Below, one piece after another: positions 12,954 through 24,600 of a stretch of 64,000 nucleotides of DNA. A program made the translations under genes and the position numbers. Position 1 is the stretch's first letter. Every line of letters starts with the position of its first letter. A model generated the notes under the pieces. The model searched no databases and was not told where the DNA came from. It worked only from the letters and a program-made list of their open reading frames with translations. Origin of the DNA: Phytophthora sp. 'mugwort' (Eukaryota; Oomycota; Peronosporomycetes; Peronosporales; Peronosporaceae); the NCBI GenBank assembly GCA_033558025.1, contig JAUCEF010000014.1, forward strand, positions 2,914,001-2,978,000, in the 5' to 3' direction.

Positions 12954-13296
12954 TGATAAAGGTGTTGAGGTCTTGAAGCGAGGCTTGGGTTGAGCGGAGG
13001 GAGTTCTGCACTTGGGTGCGGGGACCGGAGTGAAGACCACTTGAGCTGAAGAAGGAAGATTCGAAAGTGATTGATTTATCGGAGCTTACACTACCTAGTC
13101 TACCACATAGATATGCAGCCCTGCATCCAATCATTTGGTGCATCCAATCACCAACACTCCGCACTCGTCCAATCATCCTACTCGTCTAATCATCGGTTGC
13201 GTAAACAACGTACCGTAAACATCGCGGGATCGTGTTGGACCGGTTCGGGTTAACCGGTTATTGGTACACAGTACCAAAACCTGGCAACCCTCAATA
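12954..13296 (-). repeat. 5' LTR of A2a, type II (343 bp)
   Basis: Reads the same as 6496-6838, including the shared TTATTGG variant near the U3 end. Followed by the TGGGG duplication in B1. Confidence 0.95.
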
Positions 13297-15335
13297 TGGG
13301 GTACTCGGACCACGAGAAAGCGTATCGGTTCGAGGAGATCGAGAGTGGTCGCGTGCTGGTGAGCCGCGATGCACAGTTCATGGAAGACGTCTTCGACGGT
13401 GGAAGACGCGACTACAAACCCAAGGAGGCGCTGGTGGACCTTCAAGATGCGGAAGAAGGCACCACGGACAAAGATGAACAGTCGGCATTGGACGACGAAG
13501 ATGAAGAGACTGCGCGAGGTGATGAATTCTTGCCCGGCAGCAAGAGACACCCGCGGACACAGTCGCTGGAGGAAGCGGTGGAGACCCCGAGTGCCAAGCG
13601 ATACGCGTCAGAGAATCGACGCCAAGGCCTGGATGAGATGTCTGCCATGGCTCGAGACAACGACAAGAGCTTCGAGGCGGCGTACGTCGTGGATTCAGTG
13701 GGAGAAATGCCGACCACGTTCAAGTCGGCGATGGAATCCAACGACGCACGCAAATGGAAGGAGGCCTGCGACTCGGAGTACGACTCGCTGCGCAAGAACG
13801 ACACATGGGACGTGGTACCGCTGCCCAAGGGACGCAAGGCCATCGGCTGTCGATGGGTCTTTCGCGTGAAGGAGAACCAAGCCGGCGAGATCGAACGATA
13901 CAAGGCGCGCCTGGTGGCTAAGGGCTTCTCGCAGAAGCACGGCATCGACTACGACGAGACCTTCGCGCCCGTGGCCAAGTTCACGTCCATCCGAATCGTG
14001 CTAGCGATGGCTGCCAAGTACGGGCTCAAGCTGCACCAGATGGACGTTAAGACAGCCTTTCTTAACGGCGTCCTGGATGAAGACATCTACATGCAGCAGC
14101 CGGACGGATACATAAGCGAAGGACGCCCGGATCATGTGTGCAAGCTCAAGCGCGCGCTCTACGGTCTCAAGCAGTCGCCGCGCATGTGGAACCATACCAT
14201 CGACGACTTCATGCTCAAGCTGGACTTCGACAAGTGCGAGACCGACCACTGCGTCTACGTCAAGCGCAACGGCGACAGCATGGTGCTCGTGGTGCTGTAC
14301 GTGGACGACCTGGTGATTGCGAGCAGTGATGACGACATGCTCAAGGCGACCAAGAGCGCACTAAGCAAGCGGTTCGAGATGACGGACCTAGGCGAGCTGA
14401 GCTACTTTCTCGGAATGGAGATCAAGCAAGACATCAAGGCTGGTGAGGTGACGATGCGGCAGACCAAGTTCGCGCGGAGCATCCTGAGCAAGTTCAGCAT
14501 GGAGAACAGCAAGCCCGTGAAAACGCCGCAGGATCCCGGACTCAAGCTGACCAAGGCTATGTGCGACGGCGGGTGCAAGCATGATGACACCATGGCAGGC
14601 GTGCCTTACCGGAACGCCGTGGGCTGCCTCATGTACTTGATGGTGGGCACCCGACCGGATCTGGCTGCGGCAGTGGGCACACTGAGTCAGTTCGCTGCAG
14701 ACCCATGCCCCACGCACTGGCAAGCACTCAAGCGTGTCCTCCGCTACATCCAAGGCACGGCGACGTACGGCATCGAGTTTCGCACCAAGGACCAAGACGG
14801 CGTCTGCGGCTACTCGGATGCGGACTGGGCGGGTGATGTGGAGTCGCGCCGCAGCACGAGCGGATACGCGTTCATAATGAGCGGTGGATGCGTGAGCTGG
14901 CGCAGCAAGAAGCAGAGGACGGTGGCACTATCGTCGACGGAAGCCGAGTACATGGCGCTATCGGAGGCAACACAGGAGGCTGTGTGGCTCAAGGCGTTTC
15001 TGTGCGAGATAGGCGAAACCACAGAGGGCAAGGCGATCAAGATCTACGAAGACAACCAAGGATCCATCGCGCTTGCCAAGAATCCCGAGTTTCACAAGCG
15101 TACCAAGCATATCGACATTCGCTACCACTTCGTGCGCGAGAAGGTCGAGGACGGAGAAGTGGTGCTCGAGTACTGTCCGACGCAAGACATGCTGGCGGAC
15201 CTGATGACCAAGCCCATTCCGGCGGCGCAGTTCGACTGTCTCCGGAGCAAGCTCGGCATCGAAGCACCGAAGGCTATCGAGTCGAGTGGGAGTGTTGTCA
15301 AGGAGACGCCTCGAGCAGCTGCTGTATACCGGTAG
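13297..15335 (+). CDS. B1 gag-pol polyprotein, 3' part (linker, RT, RNase H)
   Basis: Resumes the B1 frame after A2a. Bases 13297-13301 are the duplicated TGGGG, and the first new codon is TAC at 13302. Numbering from the B1 start, it holds an acidic linker and RT beginning near WDVVPLPKGRKAIGCRWVF. The RT catalytic motif Y1032-V-D-D is at 14298-14309. RNase H begins with [10 protein letters not shown] (first D1205) and has STEAEYMAL and EDNQGS. The stop TAG (15333-15335) lies 41-43 bases inside the 3' LTR, so the last residues (VKETPRAAAVYR) are LTR-encoded. No other damage is seen. Confidence 0.95.
15284..15292 (+). other. Polypurine tract of B1 (GAGTGGGAG)
   Basis: Purine-rich run directly before the 3' LTR, where plus-strand DNA synthesis should be primed. 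The B2 equivalent is at 34426-34434. It lies inside the coding frame. Confidence 0.75.
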
Positions 15336-15605
15336 GATACCGGTATGACCTTCACTCAGTGGCACCTCAATCACTCCGGCGATTACGGGACGATGATTAC
15401 GATGCACGTGGGTACAAGATTGTGGGTACAAGATGGGCATCGACGTGGCGCTCTGCGATTGGCTGAAGTAACTCAGTATCCAGTAGAGAATCCAGTAGAG
15501 TGTACCCAGTAGGTAGAACTGTAGGCTTAGAGGTAGCAAGGAGTTTGCGAACTAAGGACCTAAATCAATCACTTTGCATTTTGCCATCAAGTGACCAAGC
15601 CTTTT
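15293..15605 (+). repeat. 3' LTR of B1 (313 bp)
   Basis: Matches the 5' copy at 4082-4394. It carries the polyprotein stop codon at 15333-15335 and is followed by the CGTAG duplication. Confidence 0.95.
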
Positions 15606-15788
15606 CGTAGCCCTTCTTGACGATGGCGTCTAGACCGCCATGGCCGATGTGACCAAGTCGAAGGTGCCAGAGGTACGACGTGGTGTCCCCTTGGCGATCC
15701 TTCGAACTTGCCGCATTGGCCTCGTCAGGCATCATCGGAGTCATGCACAGCTTGAACAGTCCTTTGCCCTCACGAGCGCCGAGCTTCC
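15606..15788 (-). pseudogene. B0 polyprotein fragment between B1 and B2
   Basis: A 183-bp remnant of B0 trapped between two insertions. It encodes the pre-integrase segment (GAREGKGLFKLCMT...YLWHLRLGHIGHGGLDAIVKKGY), with the two integrase zinc-finger histidines. Both ends are target duplications: CTTCC (15784-15788) from B2 and CGTAG (15606-15610) from B1. B1 and B2 therefore entered B0 only about 180 bp apart. Confidence 0.93.
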
Positions 15789-15821
15789 TGTTGCCAAGGA
15801 GACGTCTCGACCAGCTGCTGT

Positions 15822-15841
15822 ATACCGGTAGGATACCGGTA
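15822..15841 (+). promoter_or_regulatory. Duplicated ACCGGT palindrome in U3 of family B
   Basis: Two copies of ATACCGGTA, spaced by two bases, near the U3 start of every family B LTR. Each contains the 8-base palindrome TACCGGTA. It may be a protein-binding site; function is inferred only from conservation and symmetry. Confidence 0.4.
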
Positions 15842-16105
15842 TGACCTTCACTCAGTGGCATCGCAATCATCCTGTGATTACGAGACGAAGATTACGTCAC
15901 GGTGTTTATGGGACGGTGTTTACGCCACGGACGATTACGCCATGGGTGGGTACAAGATTGTGGGTACATGATGGGCTCTACGTGGCACTCCCTGATTGGC
16001 TGAAGTAACTCAGTATCAAGTAGAGAATCCAGTAGAGTGTACCCAGTAGGTAGAACTGTAGGCTTAGAGGTAGCAAGGAGTTTGCGAACTAAGGACCTAA
16101 ATCAA

Positions 16106-16119
16106 TCACTTTGCATTTT
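16106..16119 (+). promoter_or_regulatory. Oomycete-type initiator in family B LTR
   Basis: TCACTTTGCATTTT matches the 3' 14 bases of the oomycete initiator consensus (GCTCATTYYNCAWTTT) at all but one position. Equivalent sites are at 4358-4371, 15569-15582, 34752-34765 and 36025-36038 (minus). This is the likely start of R. No TATA-like sequence is seen at the usual distance upstream. Confidence 0.6.
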
Positions 16120-16142
16120 GCCATCAAGTGACCAAGCCTTTT

Positions 16143-16154
16143 GGTTATGAGCCC
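16143..16154 (+). other. Primer-binding site of B2 (initiator tRNA-Met, anticodon arm)
   Basis: GGTTATGAGCCC follows the LTR directly. It is the exact complement of GGGCUCAUAACC, the anticodon arm of yeast-type initiator tRNA-Met. Equivalent sites are B1 4395-4406 and B0 35990-36001 (minus). The ATG at 16147-16149 is both the complement of the CAU anticodon and the first codon of the polyprotein. Confidence 0.8.
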
Positions 16155-18184
16155 AAGCCCCGTCTTCCCTGACCAAGACCCCGACTACGCCTTCGCCATG
16201 GACGCCACTTCGACTACCGCCCGCATTAACAAGTTCGACGGAACTAACTTCCACACGTGGAAGTTCAAGATGCAGATGGTGCTCGAGGAGCGCGAACTGT
16301 GGGAAGTGACAAGTGAGGAAGTGAAGCTGGAGCACTGCCAGACTGCGGCAGATCAAGCGCTCTTTCGGAAGAAGTCGCGCAAGGCGCTGGCGATGATCTG
16401 TCTCGCGATGGAGGATTCGCAGCTGCCGCTGGTTCGCTCGGCGAGTGGCGCGCATGATGCATGGTCAAGACTGGAAGGACACTTCGAGAAGAAGAGTTTG
16501 GCCAACAAGCTCTTTCTTCGTCGACGTTTCTTCACGACGATGATGGACGAAGGTGATGATGTGCTGGAGCACATCAACAAGATCAAGACGCTGGCGGAGC
16601 AGCTCGACGCAGTGGGCGCTCCGGTCAGCGAGGACGACTTGGTGATCACGCTTTTGGGAAGTCTGAGCGAGTCGTACCAGTTCCTGATCACGGCGTTGGA
16701 GTCGAGAGCCGACTCACTGTCGTGGGAACTCGTGACGTCTCGGCTGCTGCATGAGGACATGAAGCGCAAGGAACAAGGTGGCGGTACGGACGGCACCGCG
16801 CACGGACAAGGTCAAGCGTTCATGACAAGCGACAACAAGCGCAAGGGTCGGCAGGCGCAGAAGACTAGTGCCTGTCACTACTGTGGCGAGCACGGACATT
16901 GGATCGCCAAGTGTCCGGTGCGAATCCGCGAGAACGCGGAGCGGCAGAGGCCGCAACGAGCGAATGTCGCGCAGAGTGAAGATGACTCTGGCGACTTCCT
17001 CTTCTCGGTTGGTGGTAACACGGGTGCCTCCAAGTCGAATGGAGTGTGGCTGGTCGACTCGGGTGCGACGCAGCACATGACGTACTCGAAGGAGTACATG
17101 AAGAACTACAAGAAGATCTCTCCGGTGGACGTGCATCTCGCGGACGACGGTGTGGTTCAGGCTGTGGCGACCGGCGACATTGTGATGTCGATGAAGACCC
17201 CGCGCGGCATGAAGAAGGGTGTACTCACGAACGTGTGGCACATTCCGAAGCTGTCGCGTAACCTGTTTTCGGTTGGTCGGTTCACTAAGGACGTCGGGCC
17301 AGTTATCTTCGAGAGCGACGGGTGCTTCGCTGAAACGAAGAGTCTCAAGTGGAAGCTCGGCGCTCGTGAGGGCAAAGGGCTGTTCAAGCTGTGCATGACT
17401 CCGATGATGCCTGACGAGGCCAATGCGGCAAGTTCGAAGGATCGCCAAGGGGACACCACGTCGTACCTCTGGCACCTTCGACTTGGTCACATCGGTCATG
17501 GCGGTCTAGACGCCATCGTCAAGAAGGGCTACGGTGTTGGTATCGATATGGCGTCGGTGAAGCAGTGGGAGTTATGCGACGGATGCTCACTCGGCAAGCA
17601 AACGCGAGTAAGCTACATGAAGACGTCGCCAAACCGTGCCAAGCAAGTGCTAGAAGTCGTACACAGTGATGTATGCGGTCCCATGCAGACGCCGACCTTT
17701 GGAGGCAAGCGCTATTTTGTCACGTTTATCGATGACAAGTCGCACTTCTGTGTGGTGTACTTGCTGCGCAACAAGTCCGAGGTGGCCGACAAGTTCGCGC
17801 AATTCGTCGCGTTAGCTGAGACCCAGACTGGCAAGCGCGTGAAAATGCTGCGGAGCGACAACGGCGGCGAGTACACTTCGGGTGAGATGGCCAAGTTCTG
17901 TGCGGACCGTGGTATCATGCAGAAGTTCACGCCGCCATACACGCCTCAGCTGAACGGAGTCGCCGAGCGCATGAACCGGACGTTGGTGGAGTGTGCGCGC
18001 TGCATGCTGGAACATGCTGGATTGCCCAAGACGTATTGGGGTGAAGCTGTCGTGACAGCTACGTTCCTCCGTAATCGGTGTCCGACGCGTGCCATCAACC
18101 ACGACAAGTCGCCGCACCAGGTTTGGACAGGCAAGAAACCGCTGCTAGCGAACCTCAAGGTGTTCGGTTGCCACGCGTACGTGC
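16147..18184 (+). CDS. B2 gag-pol polyprotein, part 1 (gag, protease, integrase)
   Basis: First 679 codons of the B2 polyprotein, from the ATG in the primer site. It has gag with INKFDGTNFHTWKFKMQ, a zinc knuckle starting at C243 (CHYCGEHGHWIAKC), protease LVDSG with D304, the pre-integrase zinc region (GHIGHGG...CDGCSLGKQ), and the integrase triad D508, D571, E607 with spacings of 62 and 35. It is cut at CHAYV by A2b (duplication CGTGC, 18180-18184) and resumes at 27655. No stop or frameshift is seen. It is very close to B0 (for example GEHGHW here, GKHGHW in B0). Confidence 0.95.
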
Positions 18185-18527
18185 TATTGAGGGTTGCCAG
18201 GTTTTGGTACTGTGTACCAGTAACCGGTTAACCCGAACCGGTCCAACACGATCCCGCGATGTTTACGGTACGTTGTTTACGCAACCGATGATTAGACGAG
18301 TAGGATGATTGGACGAGTGCGGAGTGTTGGTGATTGGATGCACCAAATGATTGGATGCAGGGCTGCATATCTATGTGGTAGACTAGGTAGTGTAAGCTCC
18401 GATAAATCAATCACTTTCGAATCTTCCTTCTTCAGCTCAAGTGGTCTGCACTCCGGTCCCCGCACCCAAGTGCAGAACTCCCTCCGCTCAACCCAAGCCT
18501 CGCTTCAAGACCTCAACACCTTTATCA
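18185..18527 (+). repeat. 5' LTR of A2b, type II (343 bp)
   Basis: Starts TATTGAGGGTTGCC and ends CAACACCTTTATCA. The primer site is at 18528-18539. Confidence 0.95.
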
Positions 18528-18531
18528 GGTT

Positions 18532-21290
18532 ATGAGCCCAAACACCATGTCCTCTGCCCAAGACGTCTCGACCAAGGTCTCCATCGACAAGTTCAACGGA
18601 GACAACTACGCGACGTGGAACCGCTACATGCGTGGCGTGTTCCTGACCAAGTCGACGTGGCATGTGGTGAATCGGGAAACGTCTCCATCCTTTACGGACT
18701 CCCGGGCCAAGGACGAGTATGTCAAGTCGAGCAACATCGCTTTTGGACTGATGTTGCTTCACATGGACGCCGACTACCATCATGTGGTCGACGACTGCGA
18801 GGAAGCATGGATCGCGTGGACGCGCTTGAAGACGCTGTACGGTGGATCGCAGAAGGCTGGTCGCATCTACCTGAAGCGACAGCTCTTCAGCATGGAGATG
18901 TCGGAAGGCGGCAATGTGTTGCATCATTGCAATGATGTCCTGAACATCAGCGCCAAGCTCAGCAGCATCGGCGCCAAGATGGAGGACGAGGACGTGGCGA
19001 TCTGCTTGCTGCGCAGTCTCCCCAAGAGCTACGAGAACGTCGTGCTGAACTTGGAGATGAGCAATGCAGAGCTGCGGTCGCAAGACGTTGTGAAGGTGCT
19101 CACGAACGAGCACATCAAGCGATAAGGCGAGAAGACGGCGACGGTGAAGACTGAGAACGCGGCCAAGGCGTTCAACACCGACCGTGAGCCTCGCCAATGC
19201 ACGTACTGCGGAAAATTGGGGCATGTCATTGACAAGTGCTGGACCAAGCAGAAGGACGAGAACCGAGGGCCAAGACGCGGCGGCAACGGCCGTGGACGCG
19301 GGGCCAACAACATCCAGTGGAGAAACGACAGCGACGGCTACGACAACGACTACGATCGAGTGGCGTTCGCGGTTTCCCTGGAATGTGGAGTTTCGACGGA
19401 CAAGAATGTGTCCGGGATGTGGGCGGTCGACAGCGGTGCCACGCACCATATTTGCAACGACAAGTCCAAGTTCGCCAATTTGATCGAGCGAAGTGAAGGC
19501 GAACTTTCGGTGGCCGATGGCAACAAGGCTGCCATCAAGGGTGTGGGGACCATCGTGGAAAGAGTGGTCCTGCCTAACGGCGACGAGCGCGAGATCGAGA
19601 TCAAGAACGCGCTTTACGTGCCAAATATGAGCAAGAATCTGCTTTCAGTGCCGCAGATAAACAAGCATGGCAAGTTCCAAGTGGTATTTGACGGCACTGA
19701 GATGCACGTTTCGCGCAAGGACTCGAATCAAGTGGTGGCGACGGCGGATCTCGTGGACGGACTCTACTGGCTTCGCACACCTCAGCGATCGGCAAATGCG
19801 GCGACAAGTGGAAGGACGGTCGATTTGCACGCGCGTATGGGTCACGCTCCAGTCGAGGTTCTTCGCAAGATGGTCGACACCAAGATGATCAAGGACGCGA
19901 AAGCACCTTCCAAGTCGAGTGGACCAAGTGTGTGTCGTGGTTGCCAGCAAGGCAAAATGGTCCAAAAACCATTCCCAAGCAACCGTGACAAGCGTCGCTA
20001 CGACACATTTGAGCTGCTCCACTTTGACATCTGCGGACCCATGGAGGAAAACTCGCTTGGCGGTAGCAAGTACCTGCTCCTGATCGTGGACGAAGCCAGC
20101 GGATGCATGAAGGGTTTCTGTCTGCGTGCCAAGTCGGAAAGTGAAGACTGCATCAAGACATACATCATGAAGGTGCAGACGCAGTTCGGCAAGAAGGTCA
20201 AGTTTGTGCGGCACGACGGAGCTCGTGAGTTTGCGACTAACTCGCTCAAGGATTTTTACGAAGACGAAGGCATCGAGCAGCAAACCACGGTTCCGTACGC
20301 GCACCAGACCAACGGCACGGCAGAGCGAGCCATCCGAACTATCGTCACGATCGGCCGCAGCATGTTGCATCACGCCAAGCTGGACAAGTGTTTCTGGGCT
20401 GAGGCGGCGATGACGGCCATCTATGTGAAGAACCGCCTGCCGTCACCCAAGATCGAGCACAAGACTCCGTTCGAGATCGTCTACAAGTCCAAGCCGAGTG
20501 TGAAGCACATGCGTGTTTTCGGCTGTCGGACGTACATCCTGACTCCGAAGGAGAAGCGACTCAAGTGGGATCCCAAGGCTCGCGCCGGATTGTTTCTGGG
20601 TTACGAAGAAGTGTCCAAGGCGTATCGACTTTATGACATCGAGGCGGGGCAGGTGGTCATCAGTCGCGATGTCAACTTCGATGAATCGACCTTTGGATTT
20701 TCACCGTCGATTTCTGATGAAGATGTCGACGACCTGGACTTCGACTCGCTCGACATCGACGATGATGGTCCGCGCCAGACGGAGTACAAACAGGCAGGGA
20801 AGCGCAAGAGCCGCCCGAGTGACGAAGATGAAGCTGCCAGAAGACCGCGCGCTGTGCGTCATCGACCTGGACTGGAAGAAGCAAGTGCACCGAACGACTC
20901 CCCTTCGCACCGAACAGACGCAGATGAAGAAGAAAAGTCTGGAGACCAAGATGAAGAATCGACTCCATCTGTGTTTTGGCGTGCAAGTGCCAACGCGGTC
21001 GAAGCAGCCGTGGACTTATCGGAGCCGTCGACATTCCAAGAAGCGGTCAACGGCCCGGACCAACTGCACTGGCGCAAGGCGATTCGTGCTGAGTTAAAGT
21101 CGATGCGACTTCGTGGTGTGTTTCGTGCTGCCAAGTTTCCCAGCGGACAAAGCGCCATCGGTACCAAGTGGGTGTTCAAGATTAAGCGCAAAGCCGACGG
21201 ATCGATCGAGAAGTACAAGGCGCGCCTGGTGGCCAAGGGTTTCAAGCAAAAGTACGGCATCGACTACACGGAGACGTTCTCGCCCGTGGT
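18532..21290 (+). pseudogene. A2b gag-pol polyprotein, 5' part, with nonsense change
   Basis: Starts at the ATG in the primer site ([16 protein letters not shown]). After 197 codons the frame meets TAA at 19123-19125, where the sister copy at 11241-12949 has CAA (Gln), a C-to-T change at the end of gag. Downstream the frame is open: knuckle [14 protein letters not shown], protease DSG, HHCC, D,D35E integrase ([11 protein letters not shown]...GTAERAIRT), acidic linker and the RT start. It is cut at TFSPVV by A1a, with GTGGT (21286-21290) duplicated. It has both a stop and an insertion, so it cannot make a full polyprotein. Confidence 0.93.
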
Positions 21291-21629
21291 TGATGAAAGG
21301 TATGGATCTTGGACACGAAGCTTGTACGAAGCGGAGGGAGGGACGTCGCAGACGGCGGGACCGGAGCGAAGGCACTTGAGGGGTAGAATGAAGATTCGAA
21401 AGTGATTGAATTGTTGGAGCTTACACCCTACTGTTATAGACACGCGACCCTGCGTCCTATCACCTAGTGCATCTAATCAACCATCACTCACCGGTGTTCG
21501 TCCAATCATCCTACTCGTCTAATCATCGGTGGCGTAAACAACGTACCGTAAACATCGCGGGATCGTGTTGGACCGGTTCGGGTTAACCGGTTACTGGTAC
21601 ACAGTACCAAAACCCGGCAACCCTCAATA
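21291..21629 (-). repeat. 3' LTR of A1a, type I (339 bp)
   Basis: Reads the same as 25679-26017. Preceded in element orientation by the polypurine tract GAGGGGGCG. Confidence 0.96.
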
Positions 21630-21636
21630 CGCCCCC

Positions 21637-24600
21637 TCAATGCGAACACGCGTGGATTCCGAGGGACGCCGTCAGATCCGTGTGGCGCGGTCCTGGCAGT
21701 GCCTTGGTCATGATGTCCGCCAGCATGATAGAAGTCTCGCAGTACTCGAGCTTGACTTCGCCGCGCTTGACCTCATCACGGATGTGATGGTACTTGATGT
21801 CGATGTGCTTGGCGCGACCATGGTTCACTGGGTTCTTCGTCATCTTGATGCACGACTGGTTGTCTTCGAGGATCTTGAGCTCTGGCCCCGATTTGTTCGC
21901 TGCCGTCAAAATCTCGCACAACAGGCGATGAATCCACTTGCCTTCTTGGATCGCCAGACTGAGTGCGATGTACTCCGCCTCACTCGTAGACAGCGAAACA
22001 CTTGACTGCTTCTTGCTTCCCCAGCTCACTGGTGCACCCATTAGCATGAACGTGTAGCCGGAAGTCGACTTGCGGTCCGCGAGGTCGCCAGCCCAGTCCG
22101 CGTCCGAGTACCCGCGAAAGTCGATGTTGTCACCCGGCTTGAAGCAGATCCCATGCGTCTTGGTGCCTTGCAGGTAGCGAAAGATACGCTTGACCGCAAC
22201 CCAGTGTTCTTCTTGAGGGTTCTCCATGAAGCGCGACGCATAGCCAACGGCGTACGCGATGTCCGGGCGCGTGGCAGTCATCAAGTGCATCAGAGCACCA
22301 ACAGCTTCGCGAAACGGAGCGTTCACCTTAGTCGCTGCGTCACTTGAAATCAGTCGAGTGCTTATGTCGACGGGACTCACCACGGCCTTGCACTCGTCCA
22401 TACCAAAACGCTTGAGAATGTCATCCACATAGCGGCGCTGACACATCGTCACGCTGCCGTCCGGGCCGTCCACCAATTCGATCCCAAGAACGAACGCGCA
22501 CTTGCCGCTGTCGGTCATCTCGAAGCGTGTCTTGAGGTCGGTCTTCGTGCGTGAGATCAGTTCGGGTGAACTTCCGGTAATCAGCACGTCATCCACGTAG
22601 ACCAGCACTAGCACGCAGTGACCGTCAACGATCTTGATGTAGAGGCACGGGTCGAACGCCGATACTTGAAAGCCGATGGAGCACACGAACTCGTCGAAGG
22701 TCTCGTTCCACACGCGCGAAGCTTGCTTGAGACCGTAGATCGCCTTCACCAATTCCAGGCAGTCGAAGTCACCGTCGAGATCAACACCTTCGGGGACCGC
22801 GCAGAACACCAGTTCTTTCATTATCCCGTACAGGAAAGCTGTCACCACGTCGAGTTGGTCGAGGGGCCAGTCAAAATACTTGGCAATCGCGATGATCATG
22901 CGCAGCGTCACGTACTTGACCACGGGCGAGAACGTCTCGGTGTAGTCGATGCCGTACTTCTGCTTGAACCCCTTGGCCACGAGGCGCGCCTTGTACTTCT
23001 CGATCGATCCGTCCGCTTTGCGCTTGATCTTGAACACCCACTTGGTGCCTATGGCGCGTTGTCCGTTAGGCAACTTGGCAGCACGAAACACACCACGAAG
23101 TCGCATCGATTCGAGCTCAGCACGAATCGCCTTGCGCCAGTGCACTTGGTCGGGGCCGTTCACCGCTTCTTGGAATGTCGTCGGCTCCGATAGATCGCCT
23201 GCTTCGACGGCATTGGCACTTGCACGCCAAAAAACTGGTGGAGTCGATTCTTCATCTTGGTCTCCAGACTTTTCTTCTTCGTCTGCGTCTGCTCGGTGCG
23301 GAGGGGAGTAGTTCGGCGCACTTGCTTCTTCCAGTCCAGGTCGATGACGCACAGCTCGCGGTTTTCTGGCAGCTTCATCTTCGTCACTCGGGCGGCTCTT
23401 GCGCTTCCCTGCCTGCGTGTACTCCGTCTGGCGGAAACCATCATTGTCGATGTCGAGCGAGTCGAAGTCCAGGTCGTCGACATCTTCATCGGAAATCGTC
23501 GGTGAAAATCCAAAGGTCGACTCATCGAAGTTGACATCGCGACTGATAACCACCTGCCCCGCCTCGATGTCATAAAGTCGATACGCCTTGGACACTTCTT
23601 CGTAACCCAGGAACAGTCCAGCGCGAGCCTTGGGATCCCACTTGAGCCGCTTCTCCTTCGGAGTCAGAATGTACGTCCGACAGCCGAACACACGCATGTG
23701 CTTCACACTCGGCTTGGAGTTGTAAACGATCTCGAACGGAGTCTTGTGCTCGATCTTGGGTGACGGCAGACGATTCTTCACGTAGATGGCAGTCATGGCC
23801 GCCTCAGCCCAGAAACACTTGTCCAGCTTAGCGTGATGCAGCATGCTGCGGCCGATCGTAACGATAGTTCGGATGGCTCGCTCTGCCGTGCCGTTCGTCT
23901 GGTGCGCGTACGGAACCGTGGTTTGCTGCTCGATGCCTTCGTCTTCGTAGAAGTCGTTGAGCGAGTTGGTCGCAAACTCACGAGCTCCGTCGTGCCGCAC
24001 AAACTTGACCTTCTTGCCGAACTGCTTCTGCACCTTCATGATGTACGTCTTGATGCAGTCTTCGCTCTCCGATTTGGCACGCAGGCAGAAACCCTTCATG
24101 CATCCACTGGCTTCGTCCACGATCAGTAGCAGGTACTTGCTGCCGCCAAGCGAGTTTTCCTCCATGGGTCCGCAGATGTCGAAGTGGAGCAGCTCAAATG
24201 TGTCGTAGCGACGCTTGTCACGGTTGCTTGGGAATGGTTTTTGGACCATTTTACCTTGCTGGCAACCACGACACAGACTTGGTCCGCTCGACTTGAAAGG
24301 TGCCTTCGCGTCCTTGATCATGTGGTTGTCGACCATCTTGCGAAGCACCTCAACCGGAGCGTGACCCATGCGCGCGTGCAGGTCGACCGTCCTTCCACTC
24401 GTCGCCGCATTCGCCGATCGCTGAGGCGTCTGAAGCCAGTAGAGTCCATCCATGAGGTTTGCCGTCGCCACCACTTGCTTGGAGCCTTTGTGCGCAATCT
24501 GCATCTTGGTGCCGTCGAACACCACTTGAAACTTGTCACTTTTGTTGATCTGCGGTACCGAAAGCAGATTCTTGCTCATGCTTGGCACGTACAGCGCGTT

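Larger units (their letters stand above)
6496..13296 (-). mobile_element. A2a: rearranged family A element inside B1
   Basis: Flanked by TGGGG at 6491-6495 and 13297-13301. Matching type II LTRs (343 bp, read as identical) stand at 6496-6838 and 12954-13296. At 6801 bp it is about 2 kb too long for one element. It holds a truncated outer body (11241-12949), an extra internal type III LTR (10891-11240) and then a full-length polyprotein frame (6846-10886) that ends on the outer type II LTR. The simplest reading is an A element nested in A2a, followed by crossing-over with an uninterrupted copy of A2a, so that the inner 3' LTR was lost. Confidence 0.88.
4082..15605 (+). mobile_element. B1: family B copia element inside B0
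   Basis: Flanked by CGTAG at 4077-4081 and 15606-15610. Its two 313-bp LTRs (4082-4394 and 15293-15605) read the same throughout, which suggests recent insertion. Without the A2a insert and its 5-bp duplication it would be about 4.7 kb with one open frame of 1376 codons. The LTR ends are TGTTGTC...CCTTTT, so the 3' terminus is not the usual CA. The same end is seen in B2 and B0, so it is a family trait and not damage. Confidence 0.95.
15789..16142 (+). repeat. 5' LTR of B2 (354 bp)
   Basis: Runs TGTTGCC...GCCTTTT. It contains a duplicated ATACCGGTA (15822-15841), several GATTACG and GTGTTTA repeats in U3, and an initiator-like site at 16106-16119. The primer site starts at 16143. Confidence 0.95.
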
